Shown: in pieces, positions 35,595 through 44,340 of the stretch
Layout of the letters: every line of letters begins with the position of its first letter
How positions within the stretch are numbered: the first letter of the stretch is position 1
Assembly (NCBI GenBank): GCA_039814715.1
Contig: JBCCAR010000015.1
Coordinates: 16,379 to 80,378, forward strand
DNA length: 64,000 nucleotides
Direction of reading: 5' to 3'
From: CAKZYD01 sp039814715
GTDB taxonomy: Bacteria; Pseudomonadota; Alphaproteobacteria; Sphingomonadales; CAKZYD01
Position numbers and translations under genes: made by a program
The notes under the pieces: generated by a model
Seen by the model: the letters and a program-made list of their open reading frames with translations, nothing else
Told to the model about the DNA's origin: nothing
The model's database searches: none

Positions 35595-36074
35595 TAGCGC
35601 CTCTAGCATTGCTTCAAGCGCTGCTGCGACTGTTAGAGCGCGCACCTCCTCTCGGTTTTTCTCGGCAAACAATCGGTGGAAACTCGTTGGGCTAGAGCCT
35701 CGCTTGCACAGGCCAAACCAGACTGTTCCAACCGGTTTTTCCGCGCTGCCGCCATCGGGACCGGCTACCCCAGTGACGGAGACGGCCACATCAGCATCAC
35801 TGTTGGAGAGAGCGCCTGCAGCCATTGCCTCAGCAACGCCTTGGCTCACGGCGCCGTGGGTTTTTAGCAGCTGCTCGCGGACACCCAGCATGTCGGTCTT
35901 AGCCGCATTGGAATAGGTGACGAAGCCGCGATCTAAGGCAGCTGATGAGCCAGCAATGTCTGTAATCGCACCAGCGATCAGGCCGCCGGTGCAGCTTTCG
36001 GCAGTAGCCACTATTTTGCCGCTTCGCGCGCATAGTGAGACCAGCTGCTGCGCAAGTGTTCCGATGTTATCCAT
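35583..36074 (-). CDS. CinA C-terminal domain protein (PncC-like)
   Basis: 163 residues from the ATG at 36074, which overlaps the pgpA stop; an in-frame start at 36134 would extend it by 20 residues. It has the CinA signature AESCTGGLIAGAITDIAGSS (about 27-46), then ARSEVAV-like SDADVAVSVTGVAGPDGG with KPVGTVWFGL. It corresponds to the nicotinamide-nucleotide amidohydrolase domain (NMN to nicotinate mononucleotide), without the N-terminal domain of full CinA. It is the last gene of the minus-strand block. Confidence 0.9.
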   Translation of the reverse strand: MDNIGTLAQQLVSLCARSGKIVATAESCTGGLIAGAITDIAGSSAALDRGFVTYSNAAKTDMLGVREQLLKTHGAVSQGVAEAMAAGALSNSDADVAVSVTGVAGPDGGSAEKPVGTVWFGLCKRGSSPTSFHRLFAEKNREEVRALTVAAALEAMLEALSSR

Positions 36075-36558
36075 GATGCAATAAAATCCCGCCATAGAGC
36101 AGCGCCGCAGACACAAGCCCTGCCAAAATGTCATCCGCCATCACGCCAACACCGCCTTTCAGCCTGCGATCGAGCTGGCCAATTGGCCCGGGCTTGATGA
36201 TATCAAACACGCGGAATAGGCCAAAGCCCGCTGCCCAAAAAACAGTCATATCAGGCACAAGCGCCGCGACGGGCCATAATGCAATCCATTGGCCTGCCCA
36301 TTCATCTATGACTACTTCACTGGCATCTGATTTGCCGGTGCGGCGCTCATATACATCCGCAGCCCAGACACCTATGCCAGATGCGGCGAGCGCAGCGAAT
36401 AAGACGGACCAATGACCAAGCCAATGATACAGACCTGCCGCAATAGCGACCGCAGCCAGGGAGCCCCAGGTGCCGGGCGCTGGCCTTAGCAGGCCGCTGC
36501 CGCAGCCTATCGCAATGAAGATACCAATTTTAGCGATCACGGCGCGGATGCGGGACAA
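36067..36558 (-). CDS. pgpA: Phosphatidylglycerophosphatase A
   Basis: A 163-residue protein with the family N-terminus FIAIGCGSGLLRPAPGTWGS, the metal-binding region VIDEWAGQWIAL, then FDIIKPGPIGQLDRRLKGG and VMADDILAG near the C-terminal helix. It dephosphorylates PGP to phosphatidylglycerol at the inner membrane. It overlaps both neighbours (hypothetical upstream, cinA downstream). Confidence 0.93.
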   Translation of the reverse strand: MSRIRAVIAKIGIFIAIGCGSGLLRPAPGTWGSLAAVAIAAGLYHWLGHWSVLFAALAASGIGVWAADVYERRTGKSDASEVVIDEWAGQWIALWPVAALVPDMTVFWAAGFGLFRVFDIIKPGPIGQLDRRLKGGVGVMADDILAGLVSAALLYGGILLHHG

Positions 36559-37124
36559 GCTTTAAACCAGTCTTCATTTGGATCTGCCTCCGCTTGCCTT
36601 CGCATGAAAATAGTCAGAACATCTGCTGTTTGTTCAGCTCGAAGACCATGCAGGGATTCTAGCAAAATATCGGTTTGAAAACAGGCCTCAGCGTCAAGAT
36701 CAGAGACGGCAAACTCATTGATAATCGTTGATAAAATTGGGTTTACAACGCTGGCCGCCATCTCCGGGCGGCTCTTCATAAAGGGCGCGAACTTATCAAT
36801 CAGCACCGCATTGGAAGCAGGGCGCAGATCATCCATGTAAGACGCAAGCGCTTCTTTGTTTCGTGACAAGTAAAAGCGGTTGTCACGGTCAAAGGCCGCG
36901 CAGTGTTCAATCACCTTCTCTGTTGCAAGATCGGCCAGCGCAATGGTCATGGCGCGCATTTGTGGCTCAGTGAAACAGTCTTGCGCGCTGGCTTGATGGG
37001 GGATGAAGAAGGCGCTAAGGCAAGCGAACAGTTGCAATAGCTTGCGCAGCGATCCCTTCTTGACGGCCTGTGAAGCCGAGTTTTTCAGTGGTCGTTGCTT
37101 TGATACTGACGCGGTCATGATCAA
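36537..37124 (-). CDS. Secreted protein of unknown function
   Basis: 195 residues as drawn, with an unusually long N-terminal extension before the signal-like segment (LLQLFACLSAFFIPHQASA, cleavage before QDCF). The mature part is helical with Cys pairs (CFTE, EHCAAF, EACF, FKACPAS). The drawn start overlaps the ispDF 3' end by about 110 bases. A shorter start (TTG about codon 30) would remove most of the overlap but would lack a basic n-region. I recognise no family. It is overlapped at its 3' end by pgpA. Confidence 0.55.
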   Translation of the reverse strand: MIMTASVSKQRPLKNSASQAVKKGSLRKLLQLFACLSAFFIPHQASAQDCFTEPQMRAMTIALADLATEKVIEHCAAFDRDNRFYLSRNKEALASYMDDLRPASNAVLIDKFAPFMKSRPEMAASVVNPILSTIINEFAVSDLDAEACFQTDILLESLHGLRAEQTADVLTIFMRRQAEADPNEDWFKACPASAP

Positions 37125-38178
37125 GTCCTAAAAGTTTCGCAATGTTTTGAGCCATTGCCTGTCGATGTGGGCCGATTTTAGGCCGTTCGCAAATCAATGT
37201 GAGATCAAGATGGGCAATCAAGCCGCCTTTTTGCGTTACAAGCTTTGCCGCATGGAGCAGGAACTGGTCTGATGCAGCCCCTTTCCACTGCGGATCACTG
37301 GGCGGAAAATGATCGCCGATATCACCGGCGCTGATTGCGCCTAGAACCGCGTCTGTTATGGCATGGAGGCCCACATCTGCATCGGAGTGACCTTTCAATT
37401 TATGACTATGAGGTACAGCAATGCCGCATAAGATAACCTGGTCCCCCTCCTCAAACGCATGAACATCAAAGCCCATTCCAGTCCGGACGTCTTTAAGGGT
37501 TGTTGTCATGAAGGCCTCTGCTTTTATAAAATCTTCAGGTTGTGTGACCTTAAAAAGGGCTTCATCTCCAAGCACTGCATGAATAACCATGCCCGCATGT
37601 CTGGCGAGGCTGGCCTCATCAGTGAAGTCTTGGGTCTTGGCCGCGTCAAACGCCATGACCAAATCTCCTTTTTTGAACGCCTGCGGGGTTTGCGCGAGAG
37701 CGAGGCCGCTGCGATCAAGCTCTTCAATAACGCTGTCGCTATCAAGTCGCTTGACACTGTCTGGCACATGGATCACTGGAATAGCGCCAACCCCGGGCCG
37801 TATCGCAGCCAGCAACCGGTCAACGACTGCCTGAGGCAAAAAAGCACGCGCCGCGTCATGCACCAAAACGCTTTCCACATCCTTAGGCAGGGCATCAAGT
37901 CCCGCTTTGGTTGATTCCTGCCGTGTTGCACCGCCCGCCACGGGTGCCGCGATTTTGTGCTGAAGCGCGTGGGGGACATACCCTGCGGCATCATCATAGA
38001 GCGCCCGGTGTTCTGCCCCTATTACGGGCTGGATCAAGCCAATGTCGTCACACTGGGCGGCATGGCCCAGCGCATGCGCAAGCAATGGCTGTCCTCCAAC
38101 ATGCTGATATTGCTTTGGCAAGGGCCCGCCAACGCGGACCCCTTTTCCTCCTGCAACTAGTATGAGCGCATGTGTCAT
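37015..38178 (-). CDS. ispDF: Bifunctional IspD/IspF isoprenoid enzyme
   Basis: 387 residues from the ATG at 38178. The N-terminal CDP-ME synthase domain shows LVAGGKGVRVGGPLPKQY and VLVHDAARAF. The C-terminal MECDP synthase domain shows GFDVHAFEEGDQVILCG, LKGHSDADVGLHAITDAVLG and GDIGDHFPPSDPQWKG. The fused form is typical of alphaproteobacteria and acts in the MEP pathway. It is the first gene of the minus-strand block and diverges from dusB, separated by 155 bases. Confidence 0.97.
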   Translation of the reverse strand: MTHALILVAGGKGVRVGGPLPKQYQHVGGQPLLAHALGHAAQCDDIGLIQPVIGAEHRALYDDAAGYVPHALQHKIAAPVAGGATRQESTKAGLDALPKDVESVLVHDAARAFLPQAVVDRLLAAIRPGVGAIPVIHVPDSVKRLDSDSVIEELDRSGLALAQTPQAFKKGDLVMAFDAAKTQDFTDEASLARHAGMVIHAVLGDEALFKVTQPEDFIKAEAFMTTTLKDVRTGMGFDVHAFEEGDQVILCGIAVPHSHKLKGHSDADVGLHAITDAVLGAISAGDIGDHFPPSDPQWKGAASDQFLLHAAKLVTQKGGLIAHLDLTLICERPKIGPHRQAMAQNIAKLLGLDHDRVSIKATTTEKLGFTGRQEGIAAQAIATVRLP

Positions 38179-38333
38179 TTCATCAGCCTGAATTACGCAG
38201 TGTTGTGCTTGCTGTGTCCTCGCAGACTGCTCAGCTTTGTCAATACTTGCCAAGACGGCAATTGATCTCTTGGCGCTGGCTGCGTATAGCTGCCCAATAT
38301 TTAGGCAACACCAAACAGGCTAAAACACCCCCA

Positions 38334-39338
38334 ATGACGCATCAAACGGTGACACCCTTTTCAATTGGTCCAATCAAGATTGACGTTCCTGTCATTCTTG
38401 CGCCGATGTCGGGCGTGACGGATATGCCGTTCCGCCGATTGGTGAAAAGCTTTGGCGCAGGTCTTGTCGTGTCTGAAATGATTGCCAGTGAAGCGATGAT
38501 CCGCGCGACCAAGCGCTCGCAAAAAATGGCAAGCAACTGCGCGGATGAATTTCCCATGTCGGTGCAGCTGGCAGGCTGCGAAGCGCATGTGATGGCAGAA
38601 GCTGCCAAGCTGAATGAAGACCGCGGCGCTGCGATCATTGATATCAATATGGGCTGCCCCGTTAAAAAAGTGACGAACGGCCATGCAGGAAGCGCGCTGA
38701 TGCGAGACCTGAAGCATGCCGCTGGCCTGATTGAAGCAACGGTGAACGCGGTGAACCTACCTGTAACGCTGAAAATGCGCACTGGATGGGATGATGGAAG
38801 CCGCAATGCGCCTGAGCTGGCGCGTATTGCAGAAGACCTTGGCATTAAAATGCTGACAGTCCATGGCCGCACTCGCTGCCAAATGTACCGCGGGCATGCG
38901 GACTGGCGTTTTATTCGGCAAGTGAAAGACGCGACCAACCTTCCGGTGATCGCAAATGGAGATATCAACGAATTTGGCGATATTGATGCTGCCCTTCAGC
39001 AGTCAGGCGCGGACGGTATTATGATTGGCCGCGGCAGCTATGGTCGGCCTTGGTTCATCAAGCAGGCAATGGACTATGTAATCACGGGCGAGCGCTGCGC
39101 CGACCCGCCTCTAGACGCTCAGCGCGGCATTGTTTTATCGCATTACCGCGATATGCTCACGCACTATGGCGCGGAAACAGCCGTTCGTATGGCGCGCAAA
39201 CACATCGGTTGGTATTCAAAGGGCCTGAGAGGTGCGGCGGAGTTTCGCCACAGCATCAACCGCATGGACAATCCCGATGCCGTGATGCAGGAGATATCCG
39301 AATTTTATGAGCCGCAGCTAGAATTGGCCGCTGCGTGA
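38334..39338 (+). CDS. dusB: tRNA-dihydrouridine synthase DusB
   Basis: 334 residues from the ATG at 38334; an upstream in-frame start at 38172 runs through the ispDF promoter and is unlikely. FMN-binding TIM barrel: APMSGVTDMPFRRLV, MGCPVKKVTNGHAGSALM (catalytic Cys), TVHGRTRCQMYRGHADW, and ANGDINEFGD followed by GIMIGRGSYGRPW. It reduces uridines in the tRNA D-loop. The dusB-ntrB-ntrC order is the conserved nifR3-ntrBC arrangement. Confidence 0.95.
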   Translation: MTHQTVTPFSIGPIKIDVPVILAPMSGVTDMPFRRLVKSFGAGLVVSEMIASEAMIRATKRSQKMASNCADEFPMSVQLAGCEAHVMAEAAKLNEDRGAAIIDINMGCPVKKVTNGHAGSALMRDLKHAAGLIEATVNAVNLPVTLKMRTGWDDGSRNAPELARIAEDLGIKMLTVHGRTRCQMYRGHADWRFIRQVKDATNLPVIANGDINEFGDIDAALQQSGADGIMIGRGSYGRPWFIKQAMDYVITGERCADPPLDAQRGIVLSHYRDMLTHYGAETAVRMARKHIGWYSKGLRGAAEFRHSINRMDNPDAVMQEISEFYEPQLELAAA

Positions 39339-40462
39339 CGCGGGCAGGCAGTGTAGAGGATGAGCCGCAGCGCGCTTCCTCGCTGCCTAAAGTCTCCGAC
39401 CGGCAATTGCTCGATGCGTTTGTCCAGCCCGTTTTGGCTGTTGGGCCTGCCAATCAAATCATTATGGCCAATTATGCAGCGCAGCAGTTTTTTCTCCGGT
39501 CTGAGAAGACGTTGCTAGGACAGCCGTTGAATATGCTGGTGGGTAATAAGGCAGAGTTGACGCAGCTTGTCGGCCGCGCGCGCTCTATTCGCAGTTCCTT
39601 ATCGGGCTACGACATATCCTTGCAATTTCACCCAGACAGAGCCGCGCAAGTGGATGTTCAAGCCTGCGTTATTTTAGAGCAACCTGACTGCGTTCTCATT
39701 GCTTTAGAGCGCCGCGCGATGGCCGACCAGATCAGTCAGCAACACGCCACACAAAAAGCGGCGCGCGCAGCTAGCGGTGCAGCGTCTATGTTGGCGCATG
39801 AAGTGAAAAACCCTCTTTCAGGCATCCGCGGCGCCGCGCAGCTCATCGAAGACTCCTTGCCGCCGGAAGAAGCAGCTCTCTCTCAATTGATTGTGAAAGA
39901 AACTGACCGGATCGCCGCACTGGTGGAGCAAATGGAAGTGTTTTCCGACGATCGGCCGGTACGTCATACCCGCGAAAATATCCATCACATTCTAGATCAT
40001 GTGATTGCCGTGGCCAAAAGCAGCGTTGGTGATGTGGTATCCATTAGCGCGAAATATGACCCCTCGCTTCCCGATATTGAGGCCAATTGGAGCCAACTTG
40101 TTCAGGTTTATTTGAACCTGATTTTAAATGCGGCAGAAGCGGCTCCCCCAGAGAGTGGATATGTTCAAGTCAAAACGGCATTTCGGCACGGAACGCGCAT
40201 GCGTATGCAAAGTAGAGAAGAGCAGGTGCCGTTGCCCATTGAAGTGGCCGTGATTGACAATGGTCCTGGCGTTCCTGAAGCTCTGCAGCAAAGTCTATTT
40301 GATCCATTTGTGAGCGGCAAGAAGAACGGCAAAGGCCTTGGCCTTGCCTTAGCTGCAAAGATCATCACCGACCATAATGGCTTTATTGGCTATCAGCGCG
40401 TTGATGGACGCACCCAGTTTCGCACGATGCTGCCGCCTTGGACCGATGGGAGCGCCCTATGA
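39335..40462 (+). CDS. ntrB: Nitrogen regulation sensor kinase NtrB
   Basis: 375 residues starting at GTG 39335 and overlapping dusB by 4 bases. It has a PAS domain (about 24-130), HisKA with SMLAHEVKNPLSGIRGAAQL, and the N box NLILNAAEAAPP. The G boxes are IDNGPGVPE and GKGLGLALAAKI. There is no membrane segment, as expected for the cytosolic NtrB controlled by PII. It phosphorylates NtrC, whose gene follows with a 4-base overlap. Confidence 0.95.
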   Translation: MTRAGSVEDEPQRASSLPKVSDRQLLDAFVQPVLAVGPANQIIMANYAAQQFFLRSEKTLLGQPLNMLVGNKAELTQLVGRARSIRSSLSGYDISLQFHPDRAAQVDVQACVILEQPDCVLIALERRAMADQISQQHATQKAARAASGAASMLAHEVKNPLSGIRGAAQLIEDSLPPEEAALSQLIVKETDRIAALVEQMEVFSDDRPVRHTRENIHHILDHVIAVAKSSVGDVVSISAKYDPSLPDIEANWSQLVQVYLNLILNAAEAAPPESGYVQVKTAFRHGTRMRMQSREEQVPLPIEVAVIDNGPGVPEALQQSLFDPFVSGKKNGKGLGLALAAKIITDHNGFIGYQRVDGRTQFRTMLPPWTDGSAL

Positions 40463-41922
40463 GCCAGAAAGTTGTCCTGGTCGCGGATGACGATGCCACT
40501 ATCCGTACCGTCGTCAGCAAGGCGCTAGGAAAGGCCCAGCTCGATGTACGCGCCACGGGAAGCGGCGCGCAGCTGTGGACCTGGATTGACAAAGGTTTGG
40601 GAGATGTCGTTGTAACAGACGTGGTGATGCCAGACGTCAATGGGCTCGATCTCGTCCCCCAAATAGCTGAGCGCCGCCCAGACCTACCAGTTATCGTTAT
40701 GAGCGCGCAAAACACGCTAACGACAGCTGTGCGCGCGCAAGAAGTGGGTGCCTTTGAGTATTTGCCTAAACCCTTTGACTTAAAGGATCTGCAGCGCACC
40801 GTCTCGCACGCGCTTGATACGGCAGGCGCGCGACAATCGGCGCCCAATGGCGCAGAGCTCCCGACGGAAGATATTCCAATCATTGGCCGCTCGCCGGCGA
40901 TGCAAGAGGTGTTCCGTATTGTTGCAAAAGTGGTTGGCAATGATCTGACAGTTCTCATCACGGGCGAGAGCGGAACAGGCAAAGAACTGGTGGCACGCGC
41001 CATCCATGATATGGGCCGCCGGTCGCGTGGGCGCTTTGTGGCTTTGAATATGGCTGCAATCCCAAAAGACTTGATTGAGAGCGAACTGTTTGGCCATGAG
41101 CGCGGCGCTTTTACCGGCGCGCACAGCCGGACCCAGGGTAAATTTGCTTTGGCGCAGGGCGGAACGCTGTTCCTCGATGAAATTGGCGATATGCCGCTTG
41201 ATGCGCAAACGCGGCTCCTGCGCGTGTTGCAGGAGGAAGAATTCGTACCAGTTGGCGCTGCAACGCCCATAAAGACAGATGTCAGGGTGATCGCAGCGAC
41301 ACATCAGGATTTGCCTTCCATGGTCGCTGCAAAGCAATTTCGGGAAGACTTGTTTTTCCGGTTAAATGTGATCCCCATGCATCTGCCGCCGCTGCGCGAA
41401 AGACTGGACGACATCCCGGAATTAACGCGGCACTTTATGCGCGGGATGGAAGCAGATGGCATGACACCAAAAGTGCTACGCCGTGACGCGCTGGAGCCAT
41501 TGATGGCGCATCATTGGCCCGGCAATATTCGAGAGCTGCAAAACCTGATCCGCCGGATTGTTGCCCTCAATAGCAAGGACACGATCACGTCTGACATGAT
41601 CCGCGGAGCGCTCCAGGCTGGCCCGAGAGGGCAGGCAGGCGGTCTTGGCGCGCCTGGTGATGAGAGCCTCTCTATGGCGGTAGAGCGTGTGATTGGGCGT
41701 TATTTTAAAGCCCATGGCGAACAACTGCCGCCAGATGGCTTATACGGCCGCGTGTTGCGAGAGATTGAACGCCCGCTCCTGGAAATGAGCTTAAGGGCTG
41801 CGCGCGGCAATCAGCTGAGAACGGCAAGACTGCTTGGCCTCAATCGCAATACACTGCGTAAAAAGATGCAAGAACACGGACTTTTAGCAACAAAAATACA
41901 ATCCCCGCCGGATCGGCCATGA
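40459..41922 (+). CDS. ntrC: Nitrogen regulator NtrC, sigma54 activator
   Basis: 487 residues from the ATG at 40459. Receiver domain with VLVADDDATIR and the phospho-Asp in VVVTDVVMPDVNG; AAA+ domain with Walker A ITGESGTGKELVA, the sigma54-contact motif GAFTGA in HERGAFTGAHS, and LFLDEIGDMPLD. The C-terminal Fis-type HTH is RTARLLGLNRNTLRKKM. It activates sigma54 promoters under nitrogen limitation. Confidence 0.97.
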   Translation: MSQKVVLVADDDATIRTVVSKALGKAQLDVRATGSGAQLWTWIDKGLGDVVVTDVVMPDVNGLDLVPQIAERRPDLPVIVMSAQNTLTTAVRAQEVGAFEYLPKPFDLKDLQRTVSHALDTAGARQSAPNGAELPTEDIPIIGRSPAMQEVFRIVAKVVGNDLTVLITGESGTGKELVARAIHDMGRRSRGRFVALNMAAIPKDLIESELFGHERGAFTGAHSRTQGKFALAQGGTLFLDEIGDMPLDAQTRLLRVLQEEEFVPVGAATPIKTDVRVIAATHQDLPSMVAAKQFREDLFFRLNVIPMHLPPLRERLDDIPELTRHFMRGMEADGMTPKVLRRDALEPLMAHHWPGNIRELQNLIRRIVALNSKDTITSDMIRGALQAGPRGQAGGLGAPGDESLSMAVERVIGRYFKAHGEQLPPDGLYGRVLREIERPLLEMSLRAARGNQLRTARLLGLNRNTLRKKMQEHGLLATKIQSPPDRP

Positions 41923-41999
41923 CGACTTCTTGGTTGCATCATGGTTAAATGTGTTGTTGTGTCGCAACACTATTGTTGAAACGCGTCACTGGTTCCTGC

Positions 42000-44339
42000 A
42001 TGGCTCAAAATTTTCATGTCTTTGAGAACGTCACCCAGCCGCTTGAAGCGAGTGAGGACGCCGCTGCGCCGTTCCGGTCTTCACGCTGGATGCGCTTTGT
42101 GCGCTGGACGCGGCGGGTTGATTTAGCACCTAAGCTTGAACTACTCCTCGCCATATTAGCCATTGCCGCCGGGTTTATAGCCTACAGCGTTTTCACCGGC
42201 AGTGAAGACCCTCTTCAGGGCGATACACGTCATACGTCCGTCACGCTAGTGATCGCTATCCTGATTTTACCAATTTTGGGGCTTACGGCCTTAATCGCAC
42301 GCCGCTTATACCACTTGGTAGCCGAGCGCCGCCGCCGCTCTGCAGGGTCACGCCTTCAAGGGCGTATTGCGCTTATTTTTGCCGCGGTTGCCGTTGTTCC
42401 AACGCTGCTAATCGGTATCTTTGCATCATTGCTGTTTGAGTTCGGTTTTCAGGTTTGGTTCTCAGAGCGTGTCCGCACCGTCCTCGATAACGCTGCGCAG
42501 GTTGCGGAAGGCTATGTGCGCGAGCATCGCAAGATCATTGAAGCAGATTTATTTGCCATGGCGAATGATTTAAACCGAGGTTCCTTGCTGTATCAGGGGA
42601 ATTCTGAAGCCTTGCAGCAAGAAGTATTTCGCCAAGCGGCCATTCGTTCGCTCAATGAAGCGATCATCTTTGATAACAACATGAATGTGATGGCGCGGGC
42701 CAGCTTTAACCTCTCTACAACAGCGGCGGGAATTTCTCGCGGGGACTTGGAACGCGCCAGCGGCGGCGAGCTGGTCATGATTGACGATGTGTCGCGTGAT
42801 ACGGACCGCGTTGGCGCACTCCTCAAGCTGAGCAGTTTTTTTAACGCCTATCTCTATGTGAGCCGGCAAGTTGATCCGTTGGTGATGGCCAGTTATATTG
42901 ATGGCCAAGCATCTTTGTCGCAATATCAAGAACTCGAAAACCAGCGCGCAACAGCACAGATCCGTTTTAATTTGATGCTTGTCAGCGTCGCAGCGGCGTT
43001 ATTGTTAGCAGCCATTATGCTTGGCCTGTGGTTTGCCACCAAACTCACGCAGCCCATCTCCCACTTAGTCAGTGCCGCCGAACAGGTACGGCTTGGCAAT
43101 TTAACCACGCGGGTGCCTCTGAAAGGGTCCATGGACGAAGTTGGCACGCTCGCACGCGCCTTTAACCGAATGACCAGCCAGCTGCAGGGGCAGCGGCAGA
43201 AGCTGATTTCGACGAATGAAGAGCTGGAGATGCGGCGCCTCTTTATTGAGGCCGTTCTAGAAGGTGTGTCTGCTGGCGTCATCGGTTTAACCCCAGGCGG
43301 CATTGTTAACGTCATTAATCGCTCCGCAGCAGAACTACTGGGCCTGAGTTCAACGGAGGCCGTGATGGGTAAATCGCTGGCGGACTTTGCGCCAGCGCTC
43401 GATCCCTTGCGTGTAACCCTGGAAGACACGCCGCAAACGAGCTTGGAGACCCAAGTTGAAGTGATGGTTGGCGACACACTGCGCACCCTTGATGTGCGCG
43501 TGTCTGCTGAACTCGACCGCGATGATGTGACAGGCTATGTCCTCACTTTTGATGACATGACGCAGCAACTGTCCTATCAGCGCCGCGCCGCTTGGGCGGA
43601 CGTTGCACGGCGTATCGCCCATGAAATTAAAAATCCACTGACCCCAATTCAGTTGTCAGCAGAACGCTTGCAGCGCAAATACCTATGCCAAATCGATGTT
43701 GACCCGGCCATATTTGAGCGGTGCACACAAACCATTATTCGGCAAGTCAGCGACCTTAGAAATATGGTCGATGAATTTTCGTCTTTTGCGCGCATGCCAG
43801 CGCCTATTTTTAAGCGTGATGACATGCGCGACGTTCTTCGCCAGTCCGTCTTTTTGCATGAAGTTGCGAACCCGGACGTGTCCTTTGTCATGACGCTGCC
43901 CAAAGGGCCTGTGGTGGTGCCATGCGATCGGCGTTTGCTGGCGCAAGCGGTCACCAACATTTTGAAGAATGCGCTGGAGAGTATTTCGAGCCTGCATGAG
44001 GAAAACCCGGACGCGCCAGGGGGCGAGATAAGTATTTTGATGACCCAAAGCGAAGACTGCATCGGCGTTTGCCTGTCCGACAATGGGCGGGGCTTGCCTG
44101 TCGCAGAACGCCTAAAGCTGACCGAGCCTTATGTCACGACCCGCGTGAAGGGCACAGGTCTAGGCCTGGCCATTGTTAAGAAAATCATGGAAGACCATGG
44201 CGCGGATATTGATTTGAGTGACGCTGATAGCGGCGGCGCGCAAGTGACGCTGCGCTTCCCAATCGACGCGCTCGAAGCGCGCTTTCGCCGTTTTCGCCAA
44301 ACCAGCAGCGCTGACGGCGACGTTATAGGAGCAGTGTAA
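42000..44339 (+). CDS. ntrY: Transmembrane sensor kinase NtrY
   Basis: 779 residues from the ATG at 42000; the frame extends to 41949 with an implausible Cys-rich start. It has several N-terminal membrane helices (about 45-155), a periplasmic loop and another helix near residue 320. HAMP follows (EQVRLGNLTTRVPLKGSMDE), then PAS, HisKA with RRIAHEIKNPLTPIQLSAER, and HATPase with GTGLGLAIVKKIMED. It pairs with NtrX, whose gene starts one base after it. In other alphaproteobacteria this pair responds to nitrogen and redox or envelope cues. Confidence 0.95.
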   Translation: MAQNFHVFENVTQPLEASEDAAAPFRSSRWMRFVRWTRRVDLAPKLELLLAILAIAAGFIAYSVFTGSEDPLQGDTRHTSVTLVIAILILPILGLTALIARRLYHLVAERRRRSAGSRLQGRIALIFAAVAVVPTLLIGIFASLLFEFGFQVWFSERVRTVLDNAAQVAEGYVREHRKIIEADLFAMANDLNRGSLLYQGNSEALQQEVFRQAAIRSLNEAIIFDNNMNVMARASFNLSTTAAGISRGDLERASGGELVMIDDVSRDTDRVGALLKLSSFFNAYLYVSRQVDPLVMASYIDGQASLSQYQELENQRATAQIRFNLMLVSVAAALLLAAIMLGLWFATKLTQPISHLVSAAEQVRLGNLTTRVPLKGSMDEVGTLARAFNRMTSQLQGQRQKLISTNEELEMRRLFIEAVLEGVSAGVIGLTPGGIVNVINRSAAELLGLSSTEAVMGKSLADFAPALDPLRVTLEDTPQTSLETQVEVMVGDTLRTLDVRVSAELDRDDVTGYVLTFDDMTQQLSYQRRAAWADVARRIAHEIKNPLTPIQLSAERLQRKYLCQIDVDPAIFERCTQTIIRQVSDLRNMVDEFSSFARMPAPIFKRDDMRDVLRQSVFLHEVANPDVSFVMTLPKGPVVVPCDRRLLAQAVTNILKNALESISSLHEENPDAPGGEISILMTQSEDCIGVCLSDNGRGLPVAERLKLTEPYVTTRVKGTGLGLAIVKKIMEDHGADIDLSDADSGGAQVTLRFPIDALEARFRRFRQTSSADGDVIGAV

Positions 44340-44340
44340 A

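Noticed and set aside
42593..43622. Several long antisense frames within ntrY and other genes
   Set aside because: They mirror the codon structure of high-GC genes on the opposite strand and have no own signals.
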